NCBI GenBank assembly: GCA_900549065.1 | Contig: URNC01000002.1 | Coordinates: 1 to 38,532 of the forward strand | Length of the DNA: 38,532 nt | From: an uncultured Collinsella sp. | Lineage (GTDB): Bacteria > Actinomycetota > Coriobacteriia > Coriobacteriales > Coriobacteriaceae | Direction of reading: 5' to 3' | In this document: positions 7,159 through 15,934 of the stretch, in pieces | Numbering within the stretch: the first letter of the stretch is position 1 | Layout of the letters: each line of letters opens with the position of its first letter | Made by a program: the position numbers and the translations under genes | Notes under the pieces: generated by a model | The model's input: the letters and a program-made list of their open reading frames with translations, nothing else | What the model was told of the DNA's origin: nothing | The model's database searches: none

Positions 7159-9152
7159 TAGGCGAACTGGCTCAAGTAGAGGTCGGCATAGGCACCCTCG
7201 GCAGCGAGCAGCTCCTTGTGCGTACCCTGCTCGATAATGTTGCCGTGGTCCATGACCAGAATCAGGTCGGCATCCACAATCGTCGACAGGCGATGCGCGA
7301 TCACAAAGCTCGTGCGCCCATGCATGAGAGCGTCCATGGCACGGCCGATGGCAAGCTCGGTACGTGTGTCCACGCTCGACGTCGCCTCGTCCAGAATGAG
7401 AATCGCCGGGTTGTTGAGCAACACGCGCGCAATGGTCAGCAGCTGGCGCTGACCCTGGCTAATGCTCTCGGCATCGTTGGCCACCCGCGTGTCATAGCCC
7501 TGCGGCATGGTGCGCACAAAGAAGTCAACCTGCGCGGCGCGTGCGGCCGCCACGATCTCCTCGCGCGTCGCCTCGGGGCAGCCATAGGCGATATTCTCGG
7601 CAATCGTTCCGTCGAACAGCCAGGCATCCTGCAACACCATGCCAAACTGCTGGCGCAGCTCGCCACGATCCATGCGGCTCGTGTCCACGCCGTCGAGCGT
7701 AATGCGCCCGCCGTCAATCTCGTAGAAGCGCATGAGCAGATTGATGAGCGTGGTTTTGCCCGCGCCCGTGGTTCCCACCACGGCGATCTTCTGGCCCGGC
7801 TCGGCGGTAAACGACACGTCGCGCATGAGTGGCTTGTCGGGCGCGTAGCCAAAGCGCACATGCTCAAAGGCGACGCGGCCCCCCACGCGACCCGGCAGCC
7901 TGGCAGCCTCGCCCGGCTGCGGATCCGCCTCCATCTCGGGTTCATCGAGCAGGTCGAACACGCGCTCCGCACTCGCCAGCGCGCTCTGCAGCGAGTTGAA
8001 GGTAAACGACAGCTGCGTCATGGGCTCAGATGCCTCGTAGATAAACTGGAAGAACGCCTGGAACACGCCGACGGTCATGTGGCCGGCAACCAGCATGCTG
8101 CAGCCCACAATTGCAATCACGATCTGTGCCAGGCGGCCGATAAAGCGCACCGCGGGGCCGACGGCGTTAATCATGAAGTCGGCCTTGGCACTCACACGTG
8201 CCAGCTCGCCCGAGGCCTGGTGCACCTCGGCAGAACTCTGGCACTCACGGTTGAACGCGCGAATCACCAGACGGCCCGAGTAGCCTTCCTCGACCGCACT
8301 CGTAATCTTGGACACCCACTCTTGGCGCTCACCGGTTACGTCATGCGTGCGGCGCGAGACCACCTTGGTCACCAGCAGCGACAGCGCCGTAAAGAACAAA
8401 AAGACGAGCGTGAGCGGCACGCTAAACACGAACATCACGCTCACGGCGCCCACCACGGTACCGATCGACACCAGAAGCTGCAGCAAGCCACGCTGCATGC
8501 TCTCGGACATCTTGTCCAGGTCGTTGGTCGCACGGCTGACGACCTCGCCGGGACGATGCGCGTCAAAGAAGGCAAGCGGCAGACGGTTGAGCTTTTGTGC
8601 GATGCGGTTGCGTAGGCGCAGGTTGAGGCGTTCGGCCACGCTCGACATCAAAAAGCTCTGGAGCGCATAGAACGAGGCAGCGGCAGTCCAGATCATAAAG
8701 TAGACGAAAATGGTCTTGCCGCAGTTCTCCCAGGTGATGCTGAAAGTGGTGTCGTTGGCAAACGCCACCTGAATGTGGCCCCACAGCTCATCGATCACGC
8801 GGGCGCTATATGCCGGCGCGGCGGTGTTAAAGATGACATAGAACACAATGCTCGCGAACACGATATAGAAGCGCCAATGGTCGCCGGCAGCCTCACTCCA
8901 CAGGCGACGCACCGTCGCCCAGGTATCCCGAGGCGTCTCGTCCTCGTCTTCGTCGTCCACGTCGCGCATACGCTCTGCCTCGGCGCGGGCGCGCTCGTCC
9001 TCGGCACGTTCGTTTTCCTCGTAGAGCGCTTGGCGGCGAGCCTCGCGCTTGGCGGCGTCATCCAGCTCGGTCGACGCGGCAGCCGTTTCCTCGACCAGTC
9101 CCGCGGCAGCGGCGTCATCAACGCCGCCCTGCTTCTTGAGCTCCCCGGTCAT
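7158..9152 (-). CDS. ABC exporter, fused membrane and ATPase domains (second subunit)
   Basis: A 664-residue half-transporter: an acidic and alanine-rich N-terminal extension (about 80 residues), six membrane segments (about 95-375), then the nucleotide-binding domain. Walker A is GTTGAGKTT (near residue 450), the signature is ISQGQRQLL, Walker B is AILILDEATSSVD with the catalytic glutamate, and the H-loop histidine is in FVIAHRLST. These are complete catalytic residues. The start ATG at 9152 follows the TAG of the upstream subunit (TAGCATG) and has GGAGG 8 nt before it; a GTG at 9161 is the alternative. It pairs with the next gene as a heterodimeric multidrug-type exporter at the cell membrane. 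The substrate is unknown. Confidence 0.93.
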   Translation of the reverse strand: MTGELKKQGGVDDAAAAGLVEETAAASTELDDAAKREARRQALYEENERAEDERARAEAERMRDVDDEDEDETPRDTWATVRRLWSEAAGDHWRFYIVFASIVFYVIFNTAAPAYSARVIDELWGHIQVAFANDTTFSITWENCGKTIFVYFMIWTAAASFYALQSFLMSSVAERLNLRLRNRIAQKLNRLPLAFFDAHRPGEVVSRATNDLDKMSESMQRGLLQLLVSIGTVVGAVSVMFVFSVPLTLVFLFFTALSLLVTKVVSRRTHDVTGERQEWVSKITSAVEEGYSGRLVIRAFNRECQSSAEVHQASGELARVSAKADFMINAVGPAVRFIGRLAQIVIAIVGCSMLVAGHMTVGVFQAFFQFIYEASEPMTQLSFTFNSLQSALASAERVFDLLDEPEMEADPQPGEAARLPGRVGGRVAFEHVRFGYAPDKPLMRDVSFTAEPGQKIAVVGTTGAGKTTLINLLMRFYEIDGGRITLDGVDTSRMDRGELRQQFGMVLQDAWLFDGTIAENIAYGCPEATREEIVAAARAAQVDFFVRTMPQGYDTRVANDAESISQGQRQLLTIARVLLNNPAILILDEATSSVDTRTELAIGRAMDALMHGRTSFVIAHRLSTIVDADLILVMDHGNIIEQGTHKELLAAEGAYADLYLSQFA

Positions 9153-9153
9153 G

Positions 9154-10890
9154 CTACTCACCTCCCTTCATCTGCGATTCCGCGATGGCGCGGTACACCT
9201 CGCAGGTTTCCATAAGCTCGCCATGCGTGCCCAAGCCCACGACCTCGCCGTCCTTGAGCACAACGATCTGGTCGGCATGCAAAATCGTCGAGATGCGCTG
9301 CGCGATGATGAGCACCGCGGCGTCGCGCGTCTCGTCCTGCAGCGCATGGCGCAGGGCCGCATCGGTCTTAAAGTCCAGGGCCGAAAAACTATCGTCGAAG
9401 ATATACAGGTCGGCGCGCTTCATGAGCGCGCGAGCAATGGCCAGGCGCTGGCGCTGGCCGCCCGAAAAGTTCGTACCGCCCTGGGCAACCGGGGTATCGA
9501 GCCCCTGCGGTTGGTCGAGTACAAAGGTGCTCTGGGCAACCTGGAGCGCATGAAGCATGTCGCCCTCGGTCGCGCCTTCGTTACCAAAGCGAAGGTTGCT
9601 CGCCACCGTGCCCGAGAACAGCCACGCCTTCTGCGGCACATATGCGATGTGTCCACGGATCTCATCTTGCGAAAGGTCGTGCAGATCGATGCCGTTCAGG
9701 CGAATGGCGCCCTTCGTTGCATCGTGGAAGCGAAGCAGGAGCTTGGCCACCGTTGACTTGCCCGAGCCCGTTGAGCCCACGATCGCGGTCGTCTGTCCGC
9801 GGCGGCAGGCAAAACTCAGGTTGCACAGAGTGTCCTCGTCGGCATCGTCAAAACGGAACGACATATGGTCGAACACGGCAACCGCATCGGTACCGTCAAC
9901 AGGCTCCGCCGCGCACGTATCTAGCGTGCGCTTGCCGTCCACGATGCTCGGCTCGATTTCGAGCACCTGTTGCGCACGGTTGAGACACGCCGCAGCGCGC
10001 GGGAGCGTCAGAATCACCATCTGCGCCATCATCACAAAGAAAAGGATCAGGATCGCGTATTCCAACACGGCCGAGATGCTGCCGATTTGCATGGCGTGGA
10101 CGCCCACGCGGTTGCCGCCCACCCACAGCACCGCCACCTCGGCGATATTCATCAAAAAGAAGCTGGAACTGTCGAGACCCACAAACAGGTGGTTGACCTT
10201 GATGGCGTTGGCCGCGTAATCGCTAAACACCTCGTCCAGGCGCTGCTCCTCGTGGCGCTCCTTGTTAAATGCGCGGATGACGCGCACGCCCACGATGTTC
10301 TCGCGCAGCACCACGTTCATGCGGTCGATAAAGCTCTGCAGGCGCATAAAGATCGGCGCGGCGTTAGCCACCGTAAAGACCGCCGCCACCAGCACGATCG
10401 CAACGACCACGCCCAGCAGCGTGCCCATGGCGGGATCGATGAACCAAGCAAAAATGATGCCTGCCACGGCCAAGAACGGCACCGGCAACACCAGCTGAAT
10501 CGTCTGAAGGACAGCTTGCTGAATCACGTTGATGTCGTTGAGCGAGCGTGTGATCATCGAACCCATGCCAAAGCGCTCAAAGTCGCTGGCGGACAGCTCG
10601 AGCGACTTGTCGTACACGGCATTGCGGATATCGCAGGCCACGTTGGCGGCCAGGCGCGCTGAAAGATAGCAGCCCAGCACCGTGCCGCCGCTGGCCATGC
10701 CGGTCGCGATAAGCATGTACAGGCCGTTGCGTAATATATAGTCGACATCGCCCGTGGCAATACCGGTGTTGACCATGTTCGCCAGCATCGTGGGAACCAA
10801 CAGCGTACCGACGTTATCTATCAGCACCGCAAACAGCGTCACCGCAATCAGACCGCGGTACGGCCTCATAAATCTCATTAAGAGTCGCAT
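9154..10890 (-). CDS. ABC exporter, fused membrane and ATPase domains (first subunit)
   Basis: A 578-residue half-transporter with an N-terminal six-helix membrane domain and a C-terminal ATPase. Walker A is GSTGSGKST and the signature NFSGGQRQRLA is intact. The Walker B end is IFDDSFSALD, with Asp in place of the catalytic Glu, and the H-loop reads LIIAQRIST, with Gln in place of His. This is the pattern of the degenerate site in heterodimeric exporters (known for the TM287/288 and LmrCD type), complementing the complete catalytic residues of the next gene. The start overlaps the marR end by 13 bp, so translation is likely coupled. Overexpression of such pairs is commonly controlled by the adjacent MarR protein. 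Confidence 0.93.
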   Translation of the reverse strand: MRLLMRFMRPYRGLIAVTLFAVLIDNVGTLLVPTMLANMVNTGIATGDVDYILRNGLYMLIATGMASGGTVLGCYLSARLAANVACDIRNAVYDKSLELSASDFERFGMGSMITRSLNDINVIQQAVLQTIQLVLPVPFLAVAGIIFAWFIDPAMGTLLGVVVAIVLVAAVFTVANAAPIFMRLQSFIDRMNVVLRENIVGVRVIRAFNKERHEEQRLDEVFSDYAANAIKVNHLFVGLDSSSFFLMNIAEVAVLWVGGNRVGVHAMQIGSISAVLEYAILILFFVMMAQMVILTLPRAAACLNRAQQVLEIEPSIVDGKRTLDTCAAEPVDGTDAVAVFDHMSFRFDDADEDTLCNLSFACRRGQTTAIVGSTGSGKSTVAKLLLRFHDATKGAIRLNGIDLHDLSQDEIRGHIAYVPQKAWLFSGTVASNLRFGNEGATEGDMLHALQVAQSTFVLDQPQGLDTPVAQGGTNFSGGQRQRLAIARALMKRADLYIFDDSFSALDFKTDAALRHALQDETRDAAVLIIAQRISTILHADQIVVLKDGEVVGLGTHGELMETCEVYRAIAESQMKGGE

Positions 10891-11378
10891 GCGTCCCCCT
10901 CGCCCTTATCGTCAGCCTCGTTCTCGGCGGCCACTTGCCGTTTAAATGCCTCGCACTCTTCGTTCAGAACATGGGAGAACTTACCGACCAAGCGCATGAT
11001 CTCGCGCTGCTCCCACGGCTCGAGCGCCTCGAATGCCTGTTGCTCGGCTTTTTGCGCCGGCAACGCGTAGCGCTTGGCAAACTGCACGCCTTCTTCGGTC
11101 AGTCGCACAACCTTGTTCTTACGACTGCCCTCGGCAAACTCCAACGTCGCAAGCCCTCGCGCCCTAAGCGTCTTGATCGCCGAATTGATGGTCTGCTTGC
11201 TGTAGAACCATTCGCTTGTCAGACGGCTTACGGCAATACTGCCGCCCGCCGTGCTGGTATCAACGAGCATCCAGTAAGCGCAGTCCGAAAGGCCGCAGGC
11301 GCGCGAGAACTCCGAATAGATATGGTCGAGTCCATTGAGCAACCGGTCGAAGTCGACCAGTGTAACCGCACTATTCAT
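10878..11378 (-). CDS. MarR family transcriptional regulator
   Basis: A 166-residue winged-helix regulator. The DNA-binding part is seen in AVSRLTSEWFYSKQTINSAI followed by KTLRARGLATLEF and the wing GSRKNKVVRLTEEG (about residues 48-98). Helices on both sides provide dimerisation. It is first in the operon with the ABC exporter pair, overlapping the next gene by 13 bp. Two identical 14-bp sites upstream, one inside the promoter spacer, suggest autorepression of the operon relieved by an unknown ligand. Confidence 0.92.
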   Translation of the reverse strand: MNSAVTLVDFDRLLNGLDHIYSEFSRACGLSDCAYWMLVDTSTAGGSIAVSRLTSEWFYSKQTINSAIKTLRARGLATLEFAEGSRKNKVVRLTEEGVQFAKRYALPAQKAEQQAFEALEPWEQREIMRLVGKFSHVLNEECEAFKRQVAAENEADDKGEGDACDS

Positions 11379-11396
11379 CTATCCCACCATTCGATT

Positions 11397-11454
11397 GTCC
11401 GAGTTTTGACCAATTTTGTGTCTCTAGATTAGTCCGAGTTTTGACTATCGTCAA
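11397..11454 (-). promoter_or_regulatory. marR-ABC operon promoter with duplicated operator
   Basis: On the minus strand TTGACG (11449-11454) and TAATCT (11426-11431) are exactly 17 bp apart. GTCAAAACTCGGAC fills most of that spacer (11432-11445) and occurs again at 11397-11410, downstream of the expected start site. The two exact copies are 35 bp apart, on one face of the helix to within about a third of a turn. They are likely sites for the MarR product. Confidence 0.8.
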
Positions 11455-11497
11455 CAGGCTCTCCGCAAATGCGTGCACTTTTATGGCCTATCGGCAG

Positions 11498-11536
11498 AAA
11501 AAGACCGCCGGCGCGGGGGCGGCGCCAGCGGTCACG
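11498..11536 (-). terminator. Terminator after the 96-residue unknown gene
   Basis: On the minus strand GACCGCTGGCGC pairs with GCGCCGGCGGTC and is followed by TTTTTC. Confidence 0.8.
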
Positions 11537-11559
11537 TGAAAATCGAGTTTTATTGCCTG

Positions 11560-11850
11560 TTAAGCGGCGACGGCCTCATAGACCGTAGCGCCCGAGAAGC
11601 TGTCATGCAGGCTCTTGCCGGCAATCCACGGCAGCTCGACGACCTCGCAGACCGTGTTGACCAGCTCGGAGCAGTCAGTAAAGTGGCCCTTGTCGTTGAG
11701 GGCCTCGCAATCCTGAACACGCCAATAGCCATCGGTGTGCGTGATGTAGTACTCGTGATCGTTGATCGACACGAAAGCGCGCGTCTTGGAACGCAGCAGC
11801 TTCAGAAATCCTTCGAAGTCGGTCTCGACGACATCTCCAGCCTGGAACAT
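11560..11850 (-). CDS. Small protein of unknown function (96 residues)
   Basis: I do not recognise the family. The product (MFQAGDVVETDFEGFLKLL...) is soluble, with no signal or membrane segment. It reads like a small alpha/beta domain, with aromatic-rich strands (YYITHTDGYWRV) and two or three cysteines (DCEALND, DCSELVNTVCEVVE). The start ATG at 11850 has a strong GGAGG 7 nt upstream, and a terminator follows, so it is probably a real single gene. It lies between the MarR operon promoter and a divergent nitroreductase gene; no functional link is evident. Confidence 0.75.
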   Translation of the reverse strand: MFQAGDVVETDFEGFLKLLRSKTRAFVSINDHEYYITHTDGYWRVQDCEALNDKGHFTDCSELVNTVCEVVELPWIAGKSLHDSFSGATVYEAVAA

Positions 11851-12144
11851 GATGTTACCTCCTGGCCCGGCGCCACCACGGCGCATTGATAAACGTTGGT
11901 ACTCCTTTAGTAAAACCTTTATCAGAGGTTATGCGTTCGTCATTTAGGCAAGTGGTAAAAAACCGCAGGGTAGACGGGATAAAACGTTTAACCATCCCAT
12001 TTGTTTGTCACATTCTGAAGGTACTTTTATGCAAACCTACTTTCCCAATTGGAATCTATCCTTTTGGCCGGGCAATTGACCGTCTATCGTTTAAGCCCGG
12101 CGGGTATGAACGGGGCATCTGCAACGCCACCGCAAGGAGACACC
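11851..12144. other. Divergent intergenic region
   Basis: 294 bp between the small unknown gene and the nitroreductase gene. It is AT-richer than its surroundings. The minus side has a good AAAGGAG-like leader near 11900-11915, and the plus side has low-GC stretches near 12000-12050 that may hold promoters. No convincing -35/-10 pair, repeat or RNA was identified. Confidence 0.4.
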
Positions 12145-12666
12145 ATGGAGACTATCGAAGCACTCATTCACCGCCGCAGCTGCCGCAAATACAGCAATCG
12201 TCCCGTCGAGGCCGAAAAGCTTGCACGGATTATCGAAGCCGGCCAATATGCACCGAGCGGCATGGGCCGCCAGCCGGTGACGTTTGTCGCCGTCACCGAC
12301 CCCGCGACCGTCGAGCGTCTCTCACAGCTCAACGCCCAGGTCATGGACAGCAACAGCGACCCCTTCTATGGCGCCAAGACCGTTGTGGTGGTGCTGGTTG
12401 ACCGCAGCGTGCCCACACATCTGGAAGACGGCTCGCTCGCCATGGGCAACTTGCTCAACGCCGCCTATGCACTGGGTGTCGATTCGTGCTGGATTCACCG
12501 CGCGCATGAGGTCTTTGACTCGCCCGAGGGCCTGGAGCTGTTGGCCAGCTGGGGCCTGCCCGCCGACGGCAGCCTGCGCGGTGTCGGTAACTGCATTCTT
12601 GGCTACGCCGAGGACACGCTACCCGAGGCAAAGCCGCGCCGCAACAACGTGGTGTACGTCAAGTAG
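12145..12666 (+). CDS. Nitroreductase family protein
   Basis: A 173-residue flavoprotein of the nitroreductase family. The N terminus has the family pattern IEALIHRRSCRKYSNRPVEA with the FMN-phosphate-binding arginines, then EAGQYAPSGMGRQPVTFVAV. The middle has the LAMGNLLNAAYALGVDSCWI segment, and the end has the GNCILGY segment. Members use FMN and NAD(P)H to reduce nitroaromatics, quinones or flavins; the substrate cannot be told from sequence. ATG 12145 has AAGGAG 6 nt upstream. An upstream in-frame extension to 12049 lacks a binding site and family similarity. Confidence 0.92.
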   Translation: METIEALIHRRSCRKYSNRPVEAEKLARIIEAGQYAPSGMGRQPVTFVAVTDPATVERLSQLNAQVMDSNSDPFYGAKTVVVVLVDRSVPTHLEDGSLAMGNLLNAAYALGVDSCWIHRAHEVFDSPEGLELLASWGLPADGSLRGVGNCILGYAEDTLPEAKPRRNNVVYVK

Positions 12667-12683
12667 CGCAGGAGTGTCCCAAA

Positions 12684-12719
12684 CTGCCGGCAGAAAAGGA
12701 ACGTCCCCTTCTGCCGGCA
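12684..12719. repeat. GGGAC-family palindrome (CTGCCGGCA arms)
   Basis: TGCCGGCAG (12685-12693) pairs with CTGCCGGCA (12711-12719) around AAAAGGAACGTCCCCTT. It lies between the nitroreductase stop and the convergent small membrane-protein gene, and may also act as a terminator. Confidence 0.75.
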
Positions 12720-12721
12720 AG

Positions 12722-13297
12722 CTATGTTGATATTTGAGTTGTCGTCGCTTCGCTTGTCTGGGTCGTTTCGGCGTCGTCGCCTTGCTTGTCTTCGTCCTTT
12801 TGAGCATCGGCGATGGTGGTGGCCGCCGCGACGATGCCGCGCTGGGGCGCGACGCCTGTCTGGGTCTGAGCGCCCTCGATAACTTCTGTGCCTGCATGCG
12901 CGAGCTCGGGCGATTTAAACACTGCGTCCAAGTTGGCGCCACCGCCGGCGTAGCCGAGCGCGGCGAGTGCGATGACGATCACTGCAACGACGACCGCGAT
13001 CGGAACATAACGGTGCCAACCAGCCGGATTGAGCCCACTGCGGCGAGCCGCCCCGCGGCTGATGTAACCGAGCGTTCCGTCGTGCTTGAGCTTTGAGCCC
13101 ACCACGCGTTTGCGGCCCCACAGCGAGGACTCTGCCTGCATTGCCAAGCGGGCGCTTGCCGAAGGATAGCCATATTTAGTGCGCTTGAACGAGCCATCAA
13201 ACCCCGAGGCGTGTTTACCCCACGTCACCGATGCTGTGCGTCGGTTGACCGGCGCGGCACTCCGCCTTCTGCGGCTCGGTTTTGAAGTCTCAGCCAT
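12722..13297 (-). CDS. Basic single-pass membrane protein of unknown function
   Basis: A 191-residue protein. Residues 1-95 are very basic and Ser/Arg-rich (SRRRRSAAPVNRR), residues 98-118 form one membrane helix (VPIAVVVAVIVIALAALGYA), and the rest is a Thr/Gln/Asp-rich tail. The arrangement suggests a cytoplasmic N terminus and an outside tail. No domain was recognised. The start at ATG 13297 has GAGGG upstream, and an earlier in-frame start at 13351 is less well supported. It is convergent with the nitroreductase gene. Confidence 0.7.
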   Translation of the reverse strand: MAETSKPSRRRRSAAPVNRRTASVTWGKHASGFDGSFKRTKYGYPSASARLAMQAESSLWGRKRVVGSKLKHDGTLGYISRGAARRSGLNPAGWHRYVPIAVVVAVIVIALAALGYAGGGANLDAVFKSPELAHAGTEVIEGAQTQTGVAPQRGIVAAATTIADAQKDEDKQGDDAETTQTSEATTTQIST

Positions 13298-13381
13298 ATG
13301 CCCTCGCACGCCGTAACCAAATTGAAACAATAACGCTTTGGACTGTAGCACACGCGTCGCGCGCGGTCACGGGCGCCTCGC

Positions 13382-14599
13382 TCAACGGTCATCGTCCTTC
13401 AGCAAGCGCCACAGCGTTGTACGGCTTATGCCCAGCACCTCCGCCGCACGGGTTCGGTTGCCGTGGAGATGATCTACAACCAGATGCGCGATATCTCGCT
13501 CGGTATCTGCCAGCGGTCGCAGGATATACAGGTCGCTTTCGAGTGTCGGGGCGCCAAAGGTTGCGGTCTTAATCACGTCCTCTTGGGCGAGCACTTCCTC
13601 CGCCACAGCGCGGTCCACCGTGCCCGTCCCCACCAATATATACAGTCGTTCCGAGACCTCGCGGAGCTGCAGATAGTTGCGCGGCCAGCGGTAAGCATCG
13701 AGCGTCTTCGTCGCCGTGGCAGACAGCGTGGGCGCTGCCGTCCCAAATGCATCAGCGAGATATTCCAAATAGCGCGCGACCTTCGTCGACGCGGCTCCCT
13801 GCTCGGCGATTGCCGGCGCCACGCTCACCGCACAGGCGAAGCGCTCGGACACAAAGGCGGCTTGATCACTTTCGCTGCCGCCCGGCATGTCATTCGCCGT
13901 CAGCACCACATGGCAGCGCGTCGCCAACGCGGTGTCGGCCATCGTGGAAACGAGCTCGCGAAGGCGCTGGGGACCAACCGCGTTCCAGCCCTCAATGCAA
14001 AGGGTCACCCCCGTTTGGAACAGCGGCGATTCGGAGCTTTTGAGCACATGGCGCCAACCGCGATCGGTGAGTTCATCGAGCGCGACGGAAACAAAGGGCT
14101 GATCGGCAAAAGGACCGTCCAGATAGAGGCACTTGGCGATCTCGACCTGACCCGCTCCCAGCTCGCCCTCGAGCATAAGGGGCACACCGCGCGCGTAGCT
14201 CTCGGCGACCGGTGCAGCCACCGCAGCGGCACCCTCAACGATGCCGTACGCGCTCGATTCATAGCGGGCCTCAACTTCGTCGGCGTTGAGCCACTCGATG
14301 CCCGCATGCGCCGCGGCGCCGCGCACCTCGCGGACCACGACGACCCAAAGGCCCCCGCCCTCTTTGTCGGTGGGGCGAACGGTCAGGCTCAGGCGCGTAC
14401 CCGCACGCCCCATAACCAGACGCGCGCCGTCTCCTATACGATCGAGGCGTTCGGCAACAAAAGCCGCCACATCCCGCTCAAGCGCCGCGTCATTCATGGT
14501 CGAGATCGCGACGTCCCCACGCGCATCGATTGCCAATGCCGAGGCCCCGGCGGCAGCTATGGCATCGGTCAAGATGTTCAGCTTGGCATCGCTATCCAT
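13382..14599 (-). CDS. Fis-type HTH regulator with degenerate sigma-54-activator AAA domain
   Basis: A 405-residue regulator. The C terminus (about 365-402) is a Fis-type helix-turn-helix (HLHGNRTRAAEVLGISRTTL), as in NtrC/PrpR-type activators. The middle (about 130-330) aligns by layout with their AAA+ domain but is eroded: the Walker A position reads EGELGAGQ (144-151) with no lysine, the Walker B position reads GVTLCIEG, and the GAFTGA loop that contacts sigma-54 is missing. It is therefore unlikely to be an ATP-driven sigma-54 activator and may act as an ordinary DNA-binding regulator. The N-terminal 120 residues are an unrecognised sensory-like part. It lies downstream of the yeiH-family gene on the same strand. 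ATG 14599 is preceded by AGGGGC. Confidence 0.8.
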   Translation of the reverse strand: MDSDAKLNILTDAIAAAGASALAIDARGDVAISTMNDAALERDVAAFVAERLDRIGDGARLVMGRAGTRLSLTVRPTDKEGGGLWVVVVREVRGAAAHAGIEWLNADEVEARYESSAYGIVEGAAAVAAPVAESYARGVPLMLEGELGAGQVEIAKCLYLDGPFADQPFVSVALDELTDRGWRHVLKSSESPLFQTGVTLCIEGWNAVGPQRLRELVSTMADTALATRCHVVLTANDMPGGSESDQAAFVSERFACAVSVAPAIAEQGAASTKVARYLEYLADAFGTAAPTLSATATKTLDAYRWPRNYLQLREVSERLYILVGTGTVDRAVAEEVLAQEDVIKTATFGAPTLESDLYILRPLADTERDIAHLVVDHLHGNRTRAAEVLGISRTTLWRLLKDDDR

Positions 14600-14748
14600 G
14601 ATTTGCCCCTGTCCGCGGCATCGTGCAACCGCCGACGGTCGCGCGACCGAGTGTTTCAAAATTGAACGATATTGCTCACCAAACACTATAGGGCAGAAAG
14701 CGCCGTCCTGCGAGTATAGGTGTTGCCCCGCATCGCCATCCTGGCGGG

Positions 14749-14813
14749 GCGATAAGAGCTCTTCGGGACTTATAAACCTGCGGACAAGCCATACCCGCAA
14801 GAGCTCCTATCGC
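14749..14813. repeat. Imperfect inverted repeat between yeiH-type gene and Fis-type regulator
   Basis: GCGATAAGAGCTCTTCGGG (14749-14767) is nearly the reverse complement of 14794-14813 (one substitution and one inserted base), with 26 bp between. The centre of each arm is AGAGCTC. It could be an operator for the downstream Fis-type regulator or an RNA hairpin ending the yeiH-type transcript. No T-run follows. Confidence 0.6.
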
Positions 14814-14872
14814 TCCACCGTGAGAATGCGCTCACCAGCACGCAACACGCAGCACGCAAACAAGCTATTTCT

Positions 14873-15907
14873 CTACCAGATTCCCAGTACGTGTTGCATT
14901 CCCAAACTCATGCACGCAATGCCAATCCAGCAGCAAAAGCCCAGCGCGATGGGCTTGCCGCCCTTTTTGACCAGCTCGACGATATCGGTATTAAAGCCAA
15001 TTGCCGCCATGGCCATCACGATAAAGAACTTCGACAGCTCCTTGATGGGCGCCGTAAAGGACGCGGGAAGCTGAAGCACCGTGGTGATCACACTCGCCAG
15101 CACAAAGAACAGCACAAACATGGGAAACGCGCGTTTAAGCGAGAACGTGCTTTTGGCGTCGCCGCCGGCCTTGCGTGCTAGATGCATCTGCCAGCATGCG
15201 AGGACCAACGTGATGGGAATGATAGCCAGCGTCCTGGTGAGCTTGACCACCGTGGCGCTCTCGAGCACATTTGCGCCGGGATGCATGCTGTCCCAGGCGC
15301 TCGCCGCAGCCGTTACCGACGAGGTGTCGTTGATGGCGGTGCCGGCAAACAGGCCAAAGCCCTCGTTGGTCAGCCCGAGCATGCCGCCGAGCGTCGGAAA
15401 CACGAGCGCCGCGATAACGTTAAACAGGAAGATGACCGAAATGGCCTGGGCAATCTCGTGATCGTCGGCGTCGATGACGGGCGCGGTCGCAGCGATGGCC
15501 GAACCGCCGCAAATCGACGAACCCACACCTACAAGCGTCGCGATCTTGCCCGGTACGTTCATGACGCGGCAGAGCACAAAGGCGATGACAAGCGAAGTCG
15601 AGATCGTCGCCACGATAATCGGCAGCGACTGGGCGCCCTTGGACAGGATCTGGGAGAGGTTCATGCCAAAGCCAAGCAGGATAACCGCGTATTGCAAGAC
15701 TTTTTTGGACGTATAGGTAACGCCGACGGAGAGCTGTTCGCGACGATTCTTGGGAAAGACGAGCGCCAGGACCATGCCAAAGAGGATGGCAAATACCGGA
15801 CCGCCGACCACCTCAATTTGTTTGCCGAGCAACGTCGCGGGAATGGCGACGATCAGGCAGAACAAGACGCCTTTCCAGCGCTCGCGTACGATATTTGCCA
15901 GTTGCAT
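14873..15907 (-). CDS. YeiH family (UPF0324) putative anion exporter
   Basis: A 344-residue membrane protein with about ten hydrophobic segments. It shows the family features GGPVFAILFGMVLALVFPK, LQYAVILLGFGMNLSQI, GVGSSICGGSAIAATAPVID and FAGTAINDTSSVTAA. Members are annotated as putative sulfate exporters; direct biochemical proof for most is lacking. ATG 15907 has AGAAGGAG 6-8 nt before it. It is divergent from a GntR regulator, which may control it, and a Fis-type regulator lies downstream. Confidence 0.9.
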   Translation of the reverse strand: MQLANIVRERWKGVLFCLIVAIPATLLGKQIEVVGGPVFAILFGMVLALVFPKNRREQLSVGVTYTSKKVLQYAVILLGFGMNLSQILSKGAQSLPIIVATISTSLVIAFVLCRVMNVPGKIATLVGVGSSICGGSAIAATAPVIDADDHEIAQAISVIFLFNVIAALVFPTLGGMLGLTNEGFGLFAGTAINDTSSVTAAASAWDSMHPGANVLESATVVKLTRTLAIIPITLVLACWQMHLARKAGGDAKSTFSLKRAFPMFVLFFVLASVITTVLQLPASFTAPIKELSKFFIVMAMAAIGFNTDIVELVKKGGKPIALGFCCWIGIACMSLGMQHVLGIW

Positions 15908-15934
15908 ATGGGACTCCTTCTTTCTATTTCACGT

